Origin: Bacteroidaceae bacterium
GTDB taxonomy: Bacteria; Bacteroidota; Bacteroidia; Bacteroidales; Bacteroidaceae
Assembly: GCA_017471185.1 (NCBI GenBank)
Contig: JAFUVZ010000049.1
Location: 17,429 to 81,428, forward strand
DNA: 64,000 bases
Direction: 5' to 3'
The translations under genes and the position numbers were made by a program. Every line of letters starts with the position of its first letter. Position 1 is the stretch's first letter. Below, in pieces: positions 14,592 to 24,178 of this stretch. A model generated the notes under the pieces. The model worked only from the letters and a program-made list of their open reading frames with translations. It made no database searches and had not been told where the DNA came from.

Positions 14592-17558
14592 ATGCAAAAC
14601 AAAGGATTTGTTAAGATTATTTCTATCTTGCTGATTTTGGTTTGTCTGTTCTACTTGTCATTCTCTGCTGTTGTGCGTTATTACGACAACAAGGCAAAGC
14701 AGATTGCTAACGGAGATGAACGAGTAGAGCAGGAATACCTTGATTCTCTGGCTAATGAGAAAGTTTACTTCGGTAACTGGACATTGAAGGACTGCCGCGA
14801 GATGGGAATCAGTTTGGGTCTGGACTTGAAGGGTGGTATGAACGTCATCCTCGAAGTATCAGTGCCTGACGTTATCAAGGTCCTGTCTGACAACAAGACT
14901 GACGCTGCGTTCAACGAAGCATTGGGTAACGCCGCTAAGGAAGCTGTCAATAGTCAGGATGACGTTATCACATTATTTATTAGAGAGTACCACCGTCTGG
15001 CTCCAGGTCAGCCTCTTGCCCAGATTTTCGCTACTCAGCAGTTAAAGGACAAGGTTACGCAGAAATCAACCGACCAAGAGGTTGAACGCGTACTCCGCGA
15101 AGAGGTGAAGGCTGCCGTTGACAACTCATTCAACGTGCTCCGTACCCGTATTGACCGTTTCGGTGTGGTACAGCCAAACATCCAGACTCTTACTGGTAGC
15201 TTAGGTCGTATTATGGTTGAGTTGCCTGGTATCAAGGAGCCTGCTCGTGTAAGAAAATTGCTGCAGGGTTCTGCAAACCTGGAGTTCTGGGAGACTTATG
15301 AAGCACAGGATATAGCTCCTTATCTGCAGTCTGCTGACGTAAAGCTGCATAACATCCTGACAACTTCAGGCTCTGAAGAGGAAACTGCTCCTGCTGAAGT
15401 TGCGCCTATTAGCTCATCAGACAGTTTGGCAGCCGCTATCCGTGGTGATGTCAATAGCGCTGATATGGCTCAGTTGAAGCGTGAGCATCCGTTGTTGTCT
15501 ATCCTGCAGGTTATCTCGGGTCAGGGTAGCATTGTGGCATATGCCAACGCACGGGATACCGCTGAAGTAAATCGCTATCTGGCTATGGCAGAGGTTCAGG
15601 CTGAGTTGCCTAAAGACCTGCGGCTGAAGTGGGGTGTTGCTCCTACCGATTTAGATCCAAAGAAGCAGACTTATGAGCTATACGCCATCAAGTCAACCCA
15701 GCGCAACGGCAAGGCTCCTCTGGAGGGTGACGTTGTGGTGGATGCCAGCGACAAATATGACCAATATGGAAAGCCTGCAGTAAACATGAGCATGAACTCT
15801 GACGGTTCTCGCCGTTGGGCTCAGCTGACCAAGCAGAACATCGGGCGCAGCATCGCAATTGTGTTGGATGACTATGTATATTCAGCTCCTCGTGTAAACA
15901 GTGAGATTACAGGTGGTAACTCTGAGATTACCGGTAACTTTACTCCAGAGCAGTCAAAGGACTTGGCTAACGTGTTGAAGTCTGGTAAGATGCCGGCTCC
16001 TGCACACATCGTTCAGGAAGACATCGTTGGTCCGTCACTGGGTCAGGCATCTATCAACGCCGGTATCATTTCATTTATCGTTGCGTTGATTTTGCTGATG
16101 ATTTATATGTGCGCTATGTATGGCATCGTACCGGGTATGATCGCTAACTGCGCATTGATTATGAACCTGTTCTTCACACTGGGTATCTTGTCTTCATTCC
16201 AGGCAGCGTTGACCATGTCTGGTATCGCCGGTATGGTGCTGACATTAGGTATGGCTGTCGATGCTAACGTGTTGATTTACGAACGTACGAAGGAAGAGCT
16301 TCGTGCTGGCAAGAGCACAAAAGATGCTTTGGCTGCAGGTTATAAGAACGCCTTCAGTGCAATCTTCGATTCCAACTTCACTTCTTTGTTGACTGGTATC
16401 ATTCTGTTCAATTTCGGTACAGGTCCTATCCGTGGTTTCGCAACTACTTTGATTATCGGTATCTGTATCTCATTCTTTACCGCAGTATTCATGACCCGTC
16501 TGGTTTATGAGCACTTCATGTCTAAGGATAAGCTGTTGAACCTGACCTTTACCACCAGCCTTTCAAAGAACTTGATGACCAACGTCCACTTCGACTTTAT
16601 GGGTCCTCGCAAGCGTTGGCTGACTATCGGTGGTGTTGCTTTCCTGATTTGTATAGGTTTCATGGCTATCCGTGGTCTGAGCCGAAGCATTGACTTCACT
16701 GGTGGCCGTAATTTCAACGTTCAGTTTGAGAACGCTGTTGAGCCAGAAGATGTTCGTTCACTGGTTGCCAATAGCTTTGAAGATGCTAACGTGAGCGTTA
16801 TCGCTGTGGGTACTGACGGACGTACCGTACGAATCAGTACTAACTACCGCATCAACGAGGACGGGCAGAATGTAGATACTGAGATTGAAAGCCGTCTGTA
16901 TGAGGCATTGAAGCCTTTGCTGACACAGAACATCTCTCTGGATACATTCATCGACCGCGATAACTATCAGGGTGGTAGCATCATCAGTTCACAAAAGGTA
17001 GGTCCAAGTATCGCTGAAGACATCACTTATTCAGCTATCTGGTCTGTCATCCTGGCTCTGATCGCTATCGGTATCTATATTCTGGTGCGTTTCTATAACA
17101 TCGCATACTCTATCGGTGCTACTGGCGCATTAATCCTTGATACCTCTATCATCCTGGGTGCTTACGCTATGTTCTGGGGTATCCTGCCATTCTCTTTGGA
17201 GATTGACCAGACCTTCATCGGTGCTGTGCTGACCGCTATCGGTTACTCTATCAACGATAAGGTGGTTATCTTCGACCGTGTGCGTGAATACACCAAACTT
17301 TACCACAAGCGTGAGCTGGGTCAGGTATTCAATGACTCTCTGAATTCAACATTGGCTCGTACTATCAACACCTCAGTAAGTACATTGATCGTGTTGCTGT
17401 GTATCTTCATCCTCGGTGGTGAATCAATCCGCAGCTTCGCATTCGCTATGATTCTGGGTGTTATCTTCGGTACCATGTCATCCCTGTTCATCGCATCTCC
17501 TATCGCTTACCAGATTATCAAGATGACCGGTAAGAAGGAGAAGGTTGAAGAGAAATAA
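14592..17558 (+). CDS. secDF: Fused protein translocase SecDF
   Basis: 988 residues: SecD (about 1-650) joined to SecF (about 660-988). SecD shows the LGLDLKGGMN start of its first periplasmic domain, a large periplasmic part, and a helical bundle with the proton-relay segment GMAVDANVLIYER. SecF begins with RSIDFTGGRNFNV and ends with a second bundle containing AIGYSINDKVVIFDRVRE. SecDF uses the proton gradient to pull exported proteins through SecYEG. The SecD-SecF fusion is usual in Bacteroidetes. Codon use is strongly biased (GGT, AAC, CGT), as expected of an abundant protein. Confidence 0.97.
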   Translation: MQNKGFVKIISILLILVCLFYLSFSAVVRYYDNKAKQIANGDERVEQEYLDSLANEKVYFGNWTLKDCREMGISLGLDLKGGMNVILEVSVPDVIKVLSDNKTDAAFNEALGNAAKEAVNSQDDVITLFIREYHRLAPGQPLAQIFATQQLKDKVTQKSTDQEVERVLREEVKAAVDNSFNVLRTRIDRFGVVQPNIQTLTGSLGRIMVELPGIKEPARVRKLLQGSANLEFWETYEAQDIAPYLQSADVKLHNILTTSGSEEETAPAEVAPISSSDSLAAAIRGDVNSADMAQLKREHPLLSILQVISGQGSIVAYANARDTAEVNRYLAMAEVQAELPKDLRLKWGVAPTDLDPKKQTYELYAIKSTQRNGKAPLEGDVVVDASDKYDQYGKPAVNMSMNSDGSRRWAQLTKQNIGRSIAIVLDDYVYSAPRVNSEITGGNSEITGNFTPEQSKDLANVLKSGKMPAPAHIVQEDIVGPSLGQASINAGIISFIVALILLMIYMCAMYGIVPGMIANCALIMNLFFTLGILSSFQAALTMSGIAGMVLTLGMAVDANVLIYERTKEELRAGKSTKDALAAGYKNAFSAIFDSNFTSLLTGIILFNFGTGPIRGFATTLIIGICISFFTAVFMTRLVYEHFMSKDKLLNLTFTTSLSKNLMTNVHFDFMGPRKRWLTIGGVAFLICIGFMAIRGLSRSIDFTGGRNFNVQFENAVEPEDVRSLVANSFEDANVSVIAVGTDGRTVRISTNYRINEDGQNVDTEIESRLYEALKPLLTQNISLDTFIDRDNYQGGSIISSQKVGPSIAEDITYSAIWSVILALIAIGIYILVRFYNIAYSIGATGALILDTSIILGAYAMFWGILPFSLEIDQTFIGAVLTAIGYSINDKVVIFDRVREYTKLYHKRELGQVFNDSLNSTLARTINTSVSTLIVLLCIFILGGESIRSFAFAMILGVIFGTMSSLFIASPIAYQIIKMTGKKEKVEEK

Positions 17559-17566
17559 TATTCCCG

Positions 17567-17608
17567 TTGACCGTTGACTGACACTTGGTTATAACAGTCA
17601 ACGGTCAA
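17567..17608. repeat. Inverted repeat between secDF and tRNA-Arg
   Basis: TTGACCGTTGACTG (17567-17580) and CAGTCAACGGTCAA (17595-17608) form a perfect 14-bp stem with a 14-nt loop just after the secDF stop. No T tract follows on either strand, so it is not a standard intrinsic terminator. It could act as an mRNA 3' end stabiliser or mark the processing site before the tRNA. Confidence 0.7.
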
Positions 17609-17617
17609 AGGCACGTA

Positions 17618-17692
17618 GGTCCTGTAGTTCAATGGATAGAATGGAGGTTTCCTAAACCTTAGATCCGGGTTCGATTCCCGGCGGGACTACCA
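17618..17692 (+). tRNA. tRNA-Arg (CCT)
   Basis: 75 nt including an encoded CCA (17690-17692). Acceptor arms GGTCCTG and CGGGACT (with G-T pairs), anticodon stem GAGGT/ACCTT with loop TTCCTAA (anticodon CCT, reads AGG), T arm CCGGG-TTCGATT-CCCGG. It lies 59 nt after secDF and 24 nt before korA. No clear promoter of its own was seen, so it may be cut from a secDF read-through transcript. Confidence 0.96.
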
Positions 17693-17716
17693 AATATATA
17701 TTCAAATACATTCTTT

Positions 17717-19564
17717 ATGGCTAACGAGATTGAAGTCAAAGAGCTGGAACAAGTAGTTGTCCGGTTCTCAGGAGACTCTGGCGACGGTATGCAGCTCGCC
17801 GGTAACATCTTCTCAACAGTATCCGCTACTGTAGGAAATGATATCAGTACTTTCCCCGACTATCCAGCCGACATCCGCGCTCCGCAAGGTTCGCTGACGG
17901 GTGTATCAGGTTTCCAGGTACATGTGGGAGCAAACAAGGTTTATACACCTGGTGACCAGTGCGACGTATTGGTGGCTATGAACGCTGCTGCGCTCAAGAC
18001 ACAATATAAGTTCGCAAAGTCAACCGCCTGCATCATCATCGATACAGACGCCTTTAAAGCTGCCGACTTGCAGAAAGCCGAGTTTAAGACAGACAATCCT
18101 ATCGAGGAGATGGGCATCAAGCAGGATGTAATCGCTGCACCTATCACCAAGCTCGTGCAAGAGTGTCTGGCTGACAGCGGTATGGACAATAAGTCTATGC
18201 TGAAGTGCCGCAATATGTTTGCCGTTGGCTTGGTTTGCTGGCTGTTCAACCGTGACCTCAAATTGGCTGAGAATTACATTCGTGAGAAGTTTGCTAAGAA
18301 ACCTGCTATAGCAGAAGCCAATATAAAAGTTATACATGCTGGCTACGACTATGGCCACAACACTCATTCATCAGTGGCTCACACCTACCGTATCGAGAGC
18401 AAGGTAACCGTGCCTGGCAAATATATGGATATAACAGGCAATAAGGCTACTGCATACGGTTTGATGGCAGCAGCTGAGAAGGTTGGCAAGAAGTTGTTTC
18501 TCGGCTCATATCCTATCACCCCTGCTACTGATATCCTGCATGAGTTGGCTAAGCACAAGTCAATGGGTGTTATCACTATGCAATGTGAAGACGAAATCTC
18601 AGGCTGTGCATCAGCAGTGGGAGCTGCCTTTGCTGGTGCTTTGGCAGTTACCTCTACCTCTGGTCCTGGTGTTTGTTTGAAGTCAGAGGCCATGAACTTG
18701 GCTGTTATCACAGAGTTGCCTTTGGTTTTGGTAGATGTTCAGCGTGGTGGTCCATCTACGGGTCTGCCTACCAAATCAGAGCAAGCCGACCTGCTTTTGG
18801 CGTTGTTTGGCAGAAGTGGTGAGAGTCCATTGCCAGTTATTGCAGCTACCTCTCCTACTGACTGCTTCGACAAGGCCTATATGGCTTGTAAGATAGCTTT
18901 GGAGCATATGACTCCTGTCATCCTTTTGACTGATGGCTTCATTGCCAATGGTTCGTCTGCGTGGAAGCTGCCTAAGCTGGCTGATTATCCAAGCATCAAT
19001 CCTCCATACGTTACTCCTGAGATGAAGGATAACTACACTCCATACTTCCGCAATCCAGAGACTGGCGTACGCTATTGGGCTACTCCTGGTCAAGAAGGCT
19101 ATACTCACATTGTGGGTGGTCTGGAAAAAGACAACAAGACTGGCGCTATCTCTACCAATCCAGATAACCATGATTTGATGGTTCGCTTGCGCGCAGAGAA
19201 GATTGCCAAGATTGAGGTACCAGACGTGACAGTGGAAGGTTGCGTCGATGATGCCGATCTGCTGATTGTGGGCTTCGGTAGTACATACGGTCATTTGTAT
19301 TCTGCCATGAAGGAGCTCAATGACAAGGGCAATAAGGTGGCGTTGGCACAGTTCAGCTATCTGAACCCGCTGCCAAAGAATACTGCTGAGGTATTGAAGC
19401 GCTATAAGAAGGTTGTGGTAGCAGAGCAGAACCTCGGTCAGTTTGCCGGCTATCTGCGCATGAAGATTGATAATTTCGCACCTTACCAGTTTAATGAAGT
19501 GAAGGGACAGCCTTTCACCGTCAGTACTTTGGTAGATGCTTTCCAGGTAATAATCAACAAGTAA
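17717..19564 (+). CDS. korA: 2-oxoacid:ferredoxin oxidoreductase, alpha subunit (gamma-alpha fusion)
   Basis: 615 residues. The N-terminal gamma domain (about 10-200; VVRFSGDSGDGMQLAGNIFS, PDYPADIRAPQGS) is fused to the pyrimidine-binding alpha domain (from about 235; MAAAEKVGKKLFLGSYPITPATDILHELA) and a transketolase C-terminal-like domain (about 500-615). With KorB it decarboxylates a 2-oxoacid, forming acyl-CoA and reduced ferredoxin. In Bacteroidales this two-gene form is generally assigned to 2-oxoglutarate; the substrate is inferred from family knowledge. korB follows 20 nt later. The enzyme is oxygen-sensitive and typical of anaerobes. Confidence 0.92.
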   Translation: MANEIEVKELEQVVVRFSGDSGDGMQLAGNIFSTVSATVGNDISTFPDYPADIRAPQGSLTGVSGFQVHVGANKVYTPGDQCDVLVAMNAAALKTQYKFAKSTACIIIDTDAFKAADLQKAEFKTDNPIEEMGIKQDVIAAPITKLVQECLADSGMDNKSMLKCRNMFAVGLVCWLFNRDLKLAENYIREKFAKKPAIAEANIKVIHAGYDYGHNTHSSVAHTYRIESKVTVPGKYMDITGNKATAYGLMAAAEKVGKKLFLGSYPITPATDILHELAKHKSMGVITMQCEDEISGCASAVGAAFAGALAVTSTSGPGVCLKSEAMNLAVITELPLVLVDVQRGGPSTGLPTKSEQADLLLALFGRSGESPLPVIAATSPTDCFDKAYMACKIALEHMTPVILLTDGFIANGSSAWKLPKLADYPSINPPYVTPEMKDNYTPYFRNPETGVRYWATPGQEGYTHIVGGLEKDNKTGAISTNPDNHDLMVRLRAEKIAKIEVPDVTVEGCVDDADLLIVGFGSTYGHLYSAMKELNDKGNKVALAQFSYLNPLPKNTAEVLKRYKKVVVAEQNLGQFAGYLRMKIDNFAPYQFNEVKGQPFTVSTLVDAFQVIINK

Positions 19565-19584
19565 CCCATTAAAGAAGTAAAGAC

Positions 19585-20589
19585 ATGAGCGAACATACAG
19601 CAAAAGACTATAAGAAAGGACAACCCCGCTGGTGTCCGGGTTGCGGTGACCACTTCTTCCTGGCCTCTTTACACAAGGCAATGGCAGAACTGGGTGTTGA
19701 CCCTTGGAATATTGCGGTTATCTCAGGTATCGGTTGTTCCAGCCGTTTGCCTTACTATATGAATACCTACGCTATGCAAACCATTCACGGTCGTGCGGCA
19801 GCTATCGCGTCTGGCGCCAAGGTGACTAATCCTGACCTTACCGTTTGGCAGGTGTCTGGCGATGGTGATGGTCTGGCCATTGGCGGTAATCACTTTATCC
19901 ATGCCATCCGTCGTAATGTTGACCTCAACATGATTCTGTTGAACAACCGTATTTATGGTTTGACAAAAGGGCAGTATTCACCTACATCTCCACGTGGTTT
20001 CGTGAGCAAGTCATCTCCTTACGGCACTGTGGAAGATCCTTTCCATCCTGCAGAGCTTTGTTTTGGTGCGCGTGGCAGGTTCTTTGCCCGTGCAGCAGCT
20101 GTTGATGCAGCAGGCACTGTGGAGATTCTGAAGGCAGCAGCCCAGCATAAGGGTGCAGCTGTTTGCGAGATACTTCAGAACTGCATGATCTTCAACAACG
20201 GTGTATACGATGCTTTGGCTAAAAAGGAAGACCGTGCCAAGAATGCCATCTATTTGCAGCATGGTAAGCCAATGCTCTTTGGTGAGAACAATGAATACGG
20301 TCTGATGCAGGAAGGCTTTGGATTGAAGGTAGTGAAGTTGGGCGAGAATGGCATCACTGAGAAAGATATCCTTGTTCACGATGCTCATTGCGAGGACAAC
20401 ACTGTGCAACTGAAGCTTGCGTTGATGGAAGGTCCTGACTTCCCAGTAGCTTTGGGTGTTATCCGTGACGTAGATGCTCCTACCTACAACGATGCAGTCA
20501 ATGCACAAGTAGAAGAGATCAAGGCAAAGAAGAACTATCACAACTTCGAGGAACTGTTACTGACCAATGACACTTGGGAAGTGAAATAG
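19585..20589 (+). CDS. korB: 2-oxoacid:ferredoxin oxidoreductase, beta subunit
   Basis: 334 residues, thiamine diphosphate-binding subunit. WCPGCGDHFFLASLHKAM at the N-terminus carries Cys ligands of a [4Fe-4S] cluster, IGCSSRLPYYM follows, and the ThDP/Mg site is VSGDGDGLAIGGNH with the downstream NNRIYGLTKGQYSPTSP. It pairs with the korA gene immediately upstream. A strong intrinsic terminator follows at 20613-20647, so the pair ends here. Confidence 0.93.
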   Translation: MSEHTAKDYKKGQPRWCPGCGDHFFLASLHKAMAELGVDPWNIAVISGIGCSSRLPYYMNTYAMQTIHGRAAAIASGAKVTNPDLTVWQVSGDGDGLAIGGNHFIHAIRRNVDLNMILLNNRIYGLTKGQYSPTSPRGFVSKSSPYGTVEDPFHPAELCFGARGRFFARAAAVDAAGTVEILKAAAQHKGAAVCEILQNCMIFNNGVYDALAKKEDRAKNAIYLQHGKPMLFGENNEYGLMQEGFGLKVVKLGENGITEKDILVHDAHCEDNTVQLKLALMEGPDFPVALGVIRDVDAPTYNDAVNAQVEEIKAKKNYHNFEELLLTNDTWEVK

Positions 20590-20612
20590 TTCTTGAGTGG
20601 ATGTAAATGATT

Positions 20613-20647
20613 AACGGCAGACCTTTTCACAAAGGCCTGCCGTTTTT
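20613..20647. terminator. Terminator after korB
   Basis: AACGGCAG-A-CCTTT and AAAGG-C-CTGCCGTT form a long stem with a small mismatch and a TCAC loop, followed by TTTTG. It lies between convergent korB and the outer-membrane protein gene and is probably used by both. Confidence 0.88.
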
Positions 20648-20671
20648 GTTGAAAATAACCTTAAAAACAAT

Positions 20672-22981
20672 TTATTGTATTCTGTTACGTTCTTCGTTAG
20701 CAGCACCTGTTCCCTTATTTTTACTCTTTGCTGCATTGAAGTTATAGCGGAAAGTTAGTTCTATGGCGCGTGTATCGTTTATCTTATGCATGAATATCCT
20801 GCGAACATCACTGTAGAGCCAAGCCTTGCTGCGACTCGTGTTGAATACATCTTCGCAAGAGAGTTTCAAGCTCCATTTATCGTGAGCGAATGCCTTATAG
20901 ATACTCAAATCAAACTTCCACATTCCTTTCATGTAAAGATCTTCCGTATTGCCATTCGTGCGATAAGCAAAGTCTGCATTAATCCATGTGTCAGCTGGCA
21001 ACTGAATGGCATTGTTGAAGCGGATGATACCTAATGGATGGTTCATGCTTTTCTTTTTACCACAAAAAGTCAGGTTGAATTGCTGTGCCATCATGGCTGT
21101 CATCAATGTGGGATGCCAAATGCCGAATGACGGAGAGATAGATACCATTGCCTGCAACTGATTCAAACTTTTAGCATTTTGCTTTTGTAAGAGGGCAATG
21201 CTTGGGTCGTCGCCATATTGTGTATAAGCTGTGATGATGTAATCCGAGGTATGGCTGTATTCGAGCATCATATTCAGCCAATTGTAGCCAACAGCCAAAG
21301 AGACATTATCGCGATAGAATGGTCGCAGGAATGGGTTCCCGCTCTGGTAAGTATAGCGGTTGATGTATTCCACGTTACTGCTCAGCTGACTATAGGCAGG
21401 GCGTTCCACTTTTCGGTTATAACTCAATCTCACCCTTGTGTTTTTGATGGGGAACATCAACATTGCCGATGGAAACAGATTGTCATATATACGGCTTTGT
21501 TCCCGCATCTTCACGTCATGGTCATAATAACGACTATCTATGTGTTCGTAGCGTAATCCAGCACTTAGCATCACTTTGCCTATATTTTGCATTACTTCGA
21601 CAAACAAAGCACCGTTAGATTCTTCGATACGGGTTTTGCTGTCATTAATAATATGTTCCAAATTGCTGTAGTTATCAGTGCGGTGGGTATGGCTGAACTC
21701 TCCGCCAAATGATACGTTGCCTTTGCCAAACTGCCTTGTTGCAACTGCTTTGCCTGCAAACATACGACTCTTGGCATCACTCTCTGTTGTTACAATCCTA
21801 TCATCTGCCTGGGTGGATGTCTCTTTCAACAGCTGGTCGGCATTGGCTCTGTTCCACAAAGCATCTACGTTTATATCCATAGTCCATTTCCCGAAACTGC
21901 CATTGTAATACCCACTCAATAAATGATTGACATTGTTTATATCGGCATGACTGTTATTTGAAGTTTCATTGTCCAGCACTCCATCTATCGTCATCGTGGC
22001 AAACGATTCATTGTCCTGTTTTGTAGGACGGTATGCCGGTTGATAGATGGCACCTATGGAATGACGCTCATTAAAAACATAGTTAAATCCAATCTTGCCA
22101 GCAAATGTCTGGTTCTTATTGTAACGCCTGGCAACACCATCTTGCAGTAAGCGAGGTGAAAGGAATGTCTCTTGTGAAGTGATATTCGTTACCCGTTCTT
22201 TTATATTGCTGTATTCCAACATACCGAAGATATCAAATCCTCCCTTTCGATAGTTGAAGTTGAACTCATCCAGTCCGTAGAAATAATGCCTGATGCCTGC
22301 TACCGCCCTATTGTCAAAACTCCATCCTTCACCTATAGGCTTGATGGTGGTGATACGGATGACGGCATTGACTGTAGCATCATATCTTGCCCCAGGATTG
22401 GTTACAACTTCCACATTTTTCACTTGTGACGAACTCAACTGATCTAACTCAGAAGTATTACGCATTTGTCTGCCGTTGATGTAGATTAGTGGGGTGCCCT
22501 TGCCAAATACCTCAATGCCACCATTACTGCTGATGACACCAGGTACTCTTGCCAATACATCGTTAGCTGTTCCGGCCCTCGACAAGGCACTACCCTGTAT
22601 GGTAGTCACCAAAGCGTCTCGTTTTAGTTCGGTTTTGGGAAGATTAGCCTTCACTGTCACTTCGCCCAGCAGGTTATCGCTTTCCGACATTTGTATGTTT
22701 CCTAATTCTCCATTGGCCTGATGTACAAACACGTCGTCATAACCAATACATGATATACGAAGGAAACCAGCTTTATCAGACTCCAATCTGAATCGTCCTT
22801 CGTTATCCGTCACCACCCCGTTGATATAGAGAGAATCTCTTTCTTGCAGCAACACCACATTTGCATAGCTGATAGGTTTCTCTCTTGTGTCTGTCACTCT
22901 GCCACTAATGGCATTTTGGGCGTAGGTCGCCCCTGTACTGATGCTTATCAGCACCAGCACCAATAGTTTTAATGCTTTCAT
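20672..22981 (-). CDS. Outer-membrane beta-barrel protein (TonB-receptor-like, OMP_b-brl type)
   Basis: 769 residues. A signal peptide (MKALKLLVLVLISISTG...) is followed by a carboxypeptidase-D regulatory-like beta domain (about 22-105; AISGRVTDTREKPISYANV), a plug-like domain (about 125-215; VLARVPGVISS, NPGARYDATVNAVIRI) and a barrel that ends in a phenylalanine-containing strand (ELTFRYNF). This is the family of TonB-dependent-receptor-like proteins that lack a SusD partner. No TonB box or SusD gene is visible, so it is not a SusC-type glycan importer on this evidence. It is the last gene of a sigma/anti-sigma/OMP unit (gap 21 nt), and is likely the target or the signal input of that sigma factor. 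Confidence 0.88.
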   Translation of the reverse strand: MKALKLLVLVLISISTGATYAQNAISGRVTDTREKPISYANVVLLQERDSLYINGVVTDNEGRFRLESDKAGFLRISCIGYDDVFVHQANGELGNIQMSESDNLLGEVTVKANLPKTELKRDALVTTIQGSALSRAGTANDVLARVPGVISSNGGIEVFGKGTPLIYINGRQMRNTSELDQLSSSQVKNVEVVTNPGARYDATVNAVIRITTIKPIGEGWSFDNRAVAGIRHYFYGLDEFNFNYRKGGFDIFGMLEYSNIKERVTNITSQETFLSPRLLQDGVARRYNKNQTFAGKIGFNYVFNERHSIGAIYQPAYRPTKQDNESFATMTIDGVLDNETSNNSHADINNVNHLLSGYYNGSFGKWTMDINVDALWNRANADQLLKETSTQADDRIVTTESDAKSRMFAGKAVATRQFGKGNVSFGGEFSHTHRTDNYSNLEHIINDSKTRIEESNGALFVEVMQNIGKVMLSAGLRYEHIDSRYYDHDVKMREQSRIYDNLFPSAMLMFPIKNTRVRLSYNRKVERPAYSQLSSNVEYINRYTYQSGNPFLRPFYRDNVSLAVGYNWLNMMLEYSHTSDYIITAYTQYGDDPSIALLQKQNAKSLNQLQAMVSISPSFGIWHPTLMTAMMAQQFNLTFCGKKKSMNHPLGIIRFNNAIQLPADTWINADFAYRTNGNTEDLYMKGMWKFDLSIYKAFAHDKWSLKLSCEDVFNTSRSKAWLYSDVRRIFMHKINDTRAIELTFRYNFNAAKSKNKGTGAANEERNRIQ

Positions 22982-23002
22982 TGATGATTATTTATTAATT
23001 AG

Positions 23003-24178
23003 TTATAGACCTCCCATAAATATCCATTCACCTTTTTCATTCTTGCCTAACGACAGGTTGTTTTGAACAGTAGTACTGTCATCACGTAGTTTCAATACAT
23101 ACGGCACGTACTCGCAAGGCATAGAGCCAGATTGGAAAGGCTCTCCAATACTGAGTAGCCTGCAACCCTTAAAGACAGGGCCAAACATCTCTGCTATGTT
23201 GGCAGGCATCATTTCCTCTAACGTCTCAGTATCCCATGTACCTAATGATGTGAGGAACTTCTCTGCTACTTCTTTGGCTGACATTTCTGAAAGGATGGAT
23301 TTCCTGTTGCTGGGTGTGGAATCGGCATTACTGAACTCAATGTCGGTGGGCTTAGCTAATACCTCATTCATTCCCAATGCTACTGAATAGTTGATATGTC
23401 GAGTCCTCATCACTTCCACTTCCTGGCCATCAACGATGATACTCACAGATAGCTGCTTCAATTGCTTGGTATCTTTGTCAAATATGTAGTGCCTGATATG
23501 TTCTGCATCTTTCAGTGATTTGTTGAGCATGAAGTCGTTGGTATAGTTATAATGCAGGTATGCATGCACAGTCAGATGTATCTCATTGCCAACACGCTTT
23601 ACCAAATACTCATCACCATCACTCTTTTGTGATAGTTCTAATTCGCGTTCCAGTATCTTATTTGGCTCCAGCAAGATACTGATGTAATCCAAGAAGGTTT
23701 CTTTGCCTTTCCCTGTTTCCCAACCCACTTGGTAGGCTGGTACCCAAGTATAAGCACTGTCATTGATACCTGTGGCTATTCTGCCTTGTTTATCTACTCG
23801 CCAAGCCAGCTCGTCACCATATACCACCTCTATCTGATGGTTGACAAACGCTTCTTCTGCATCAATCATCTTGAAGTTTTCTTGGGGTAAGGTGCGTATC
23901 TCTACTTCCATCACCATCGAGTGAATGTTGTTGAGGTAGCTGATGGCATTTTGCAAAAGCGAACTGGCGGTAAGGCGAGAAGGGCTTAGCATCAAAATTA
24001 CAGGCAAACAGGCTGCAATGCCTGACACAGATAGCCAGTGCCACATCTTAATCACTTTATGTGGTTTGCGGCCTTCTTTTGCTTTAGCCAACACTCGCTG
24101 CTTAAAGTCTTTCGAAATGTGTACCTCACATTTTGGAGTCAGCTCTGTCCTTATCATATCAATATCTCTTTGATTCAT
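23003..24178 (-). CDS. Putative anti-sigma factor, single-pass membrane protein
   Basis: 391 residues with no recognised conserved domain. An N-terminal cytoplasmic part of about 45 residues, with KDFKQRVLAKAKEG, precedes one transmembrane segment (about 46-66, WHWLSVSGIAACLPVILML), and the remaining 320 residues should be periplasmic. The start codon overlaps the stop of the upstream ECF sigma gene in the arrangement ATGA (24178-24175), so the two are made in a fixed ratio. The topology and coupling are those of a transmembrane anti-sigma factor, but there is no zinc-binding HxxxCxxC motif and no FecR domain. The large periplasmic part, with LolA-like features of alternating beta strands, may sense envelope material. 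Function is inferred mainly from context. Confidence 0.65.
   Translation of the reverse strand: MNQRDIDMIRTELTPKCEVHISKDFKQRVLAKAKEGRKPHKVIKMWHWLSVSGIAACLPVILMLSPSRLTASSLLQNAISYLNNIHSMVMEVEIRTLPQENFKMIDAEEAFVNHQIEVVYGDELAWRVDKQGRIATGINDSAYTWVPAYQVGWETGKGKETFLDYISILLEPNKILERELELSQKSDGDEYLVKRVGNEIHLTVHAYLHYNYTNDFMLNKSLKDAEHIRHYIFDKDTKQLKQLSVSIIVDGQEVEVMRTRHINYSVALGMNEVLAKPTDIEFSNADSTPSNRKSILSEMSAKEVAEKFLTSLGTWDTETLEEMMPANIAEMFGPVFKGCRLLSIGEPFQSGSMPCEYVPYVLKLRDDSTTVQNNLSLGKNEKGEWIFMGGL

Noticed and set aside
20672-22981. SusC-type glycan importer and polysaccharide utilisation locus
   Set aside because: No SusD partner, no adjacent glycoside hydrolases, and the domain order fits the OMP_b-brl group. 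The lone pectate lyase at 34012 is 11 kb away with no transport genes.
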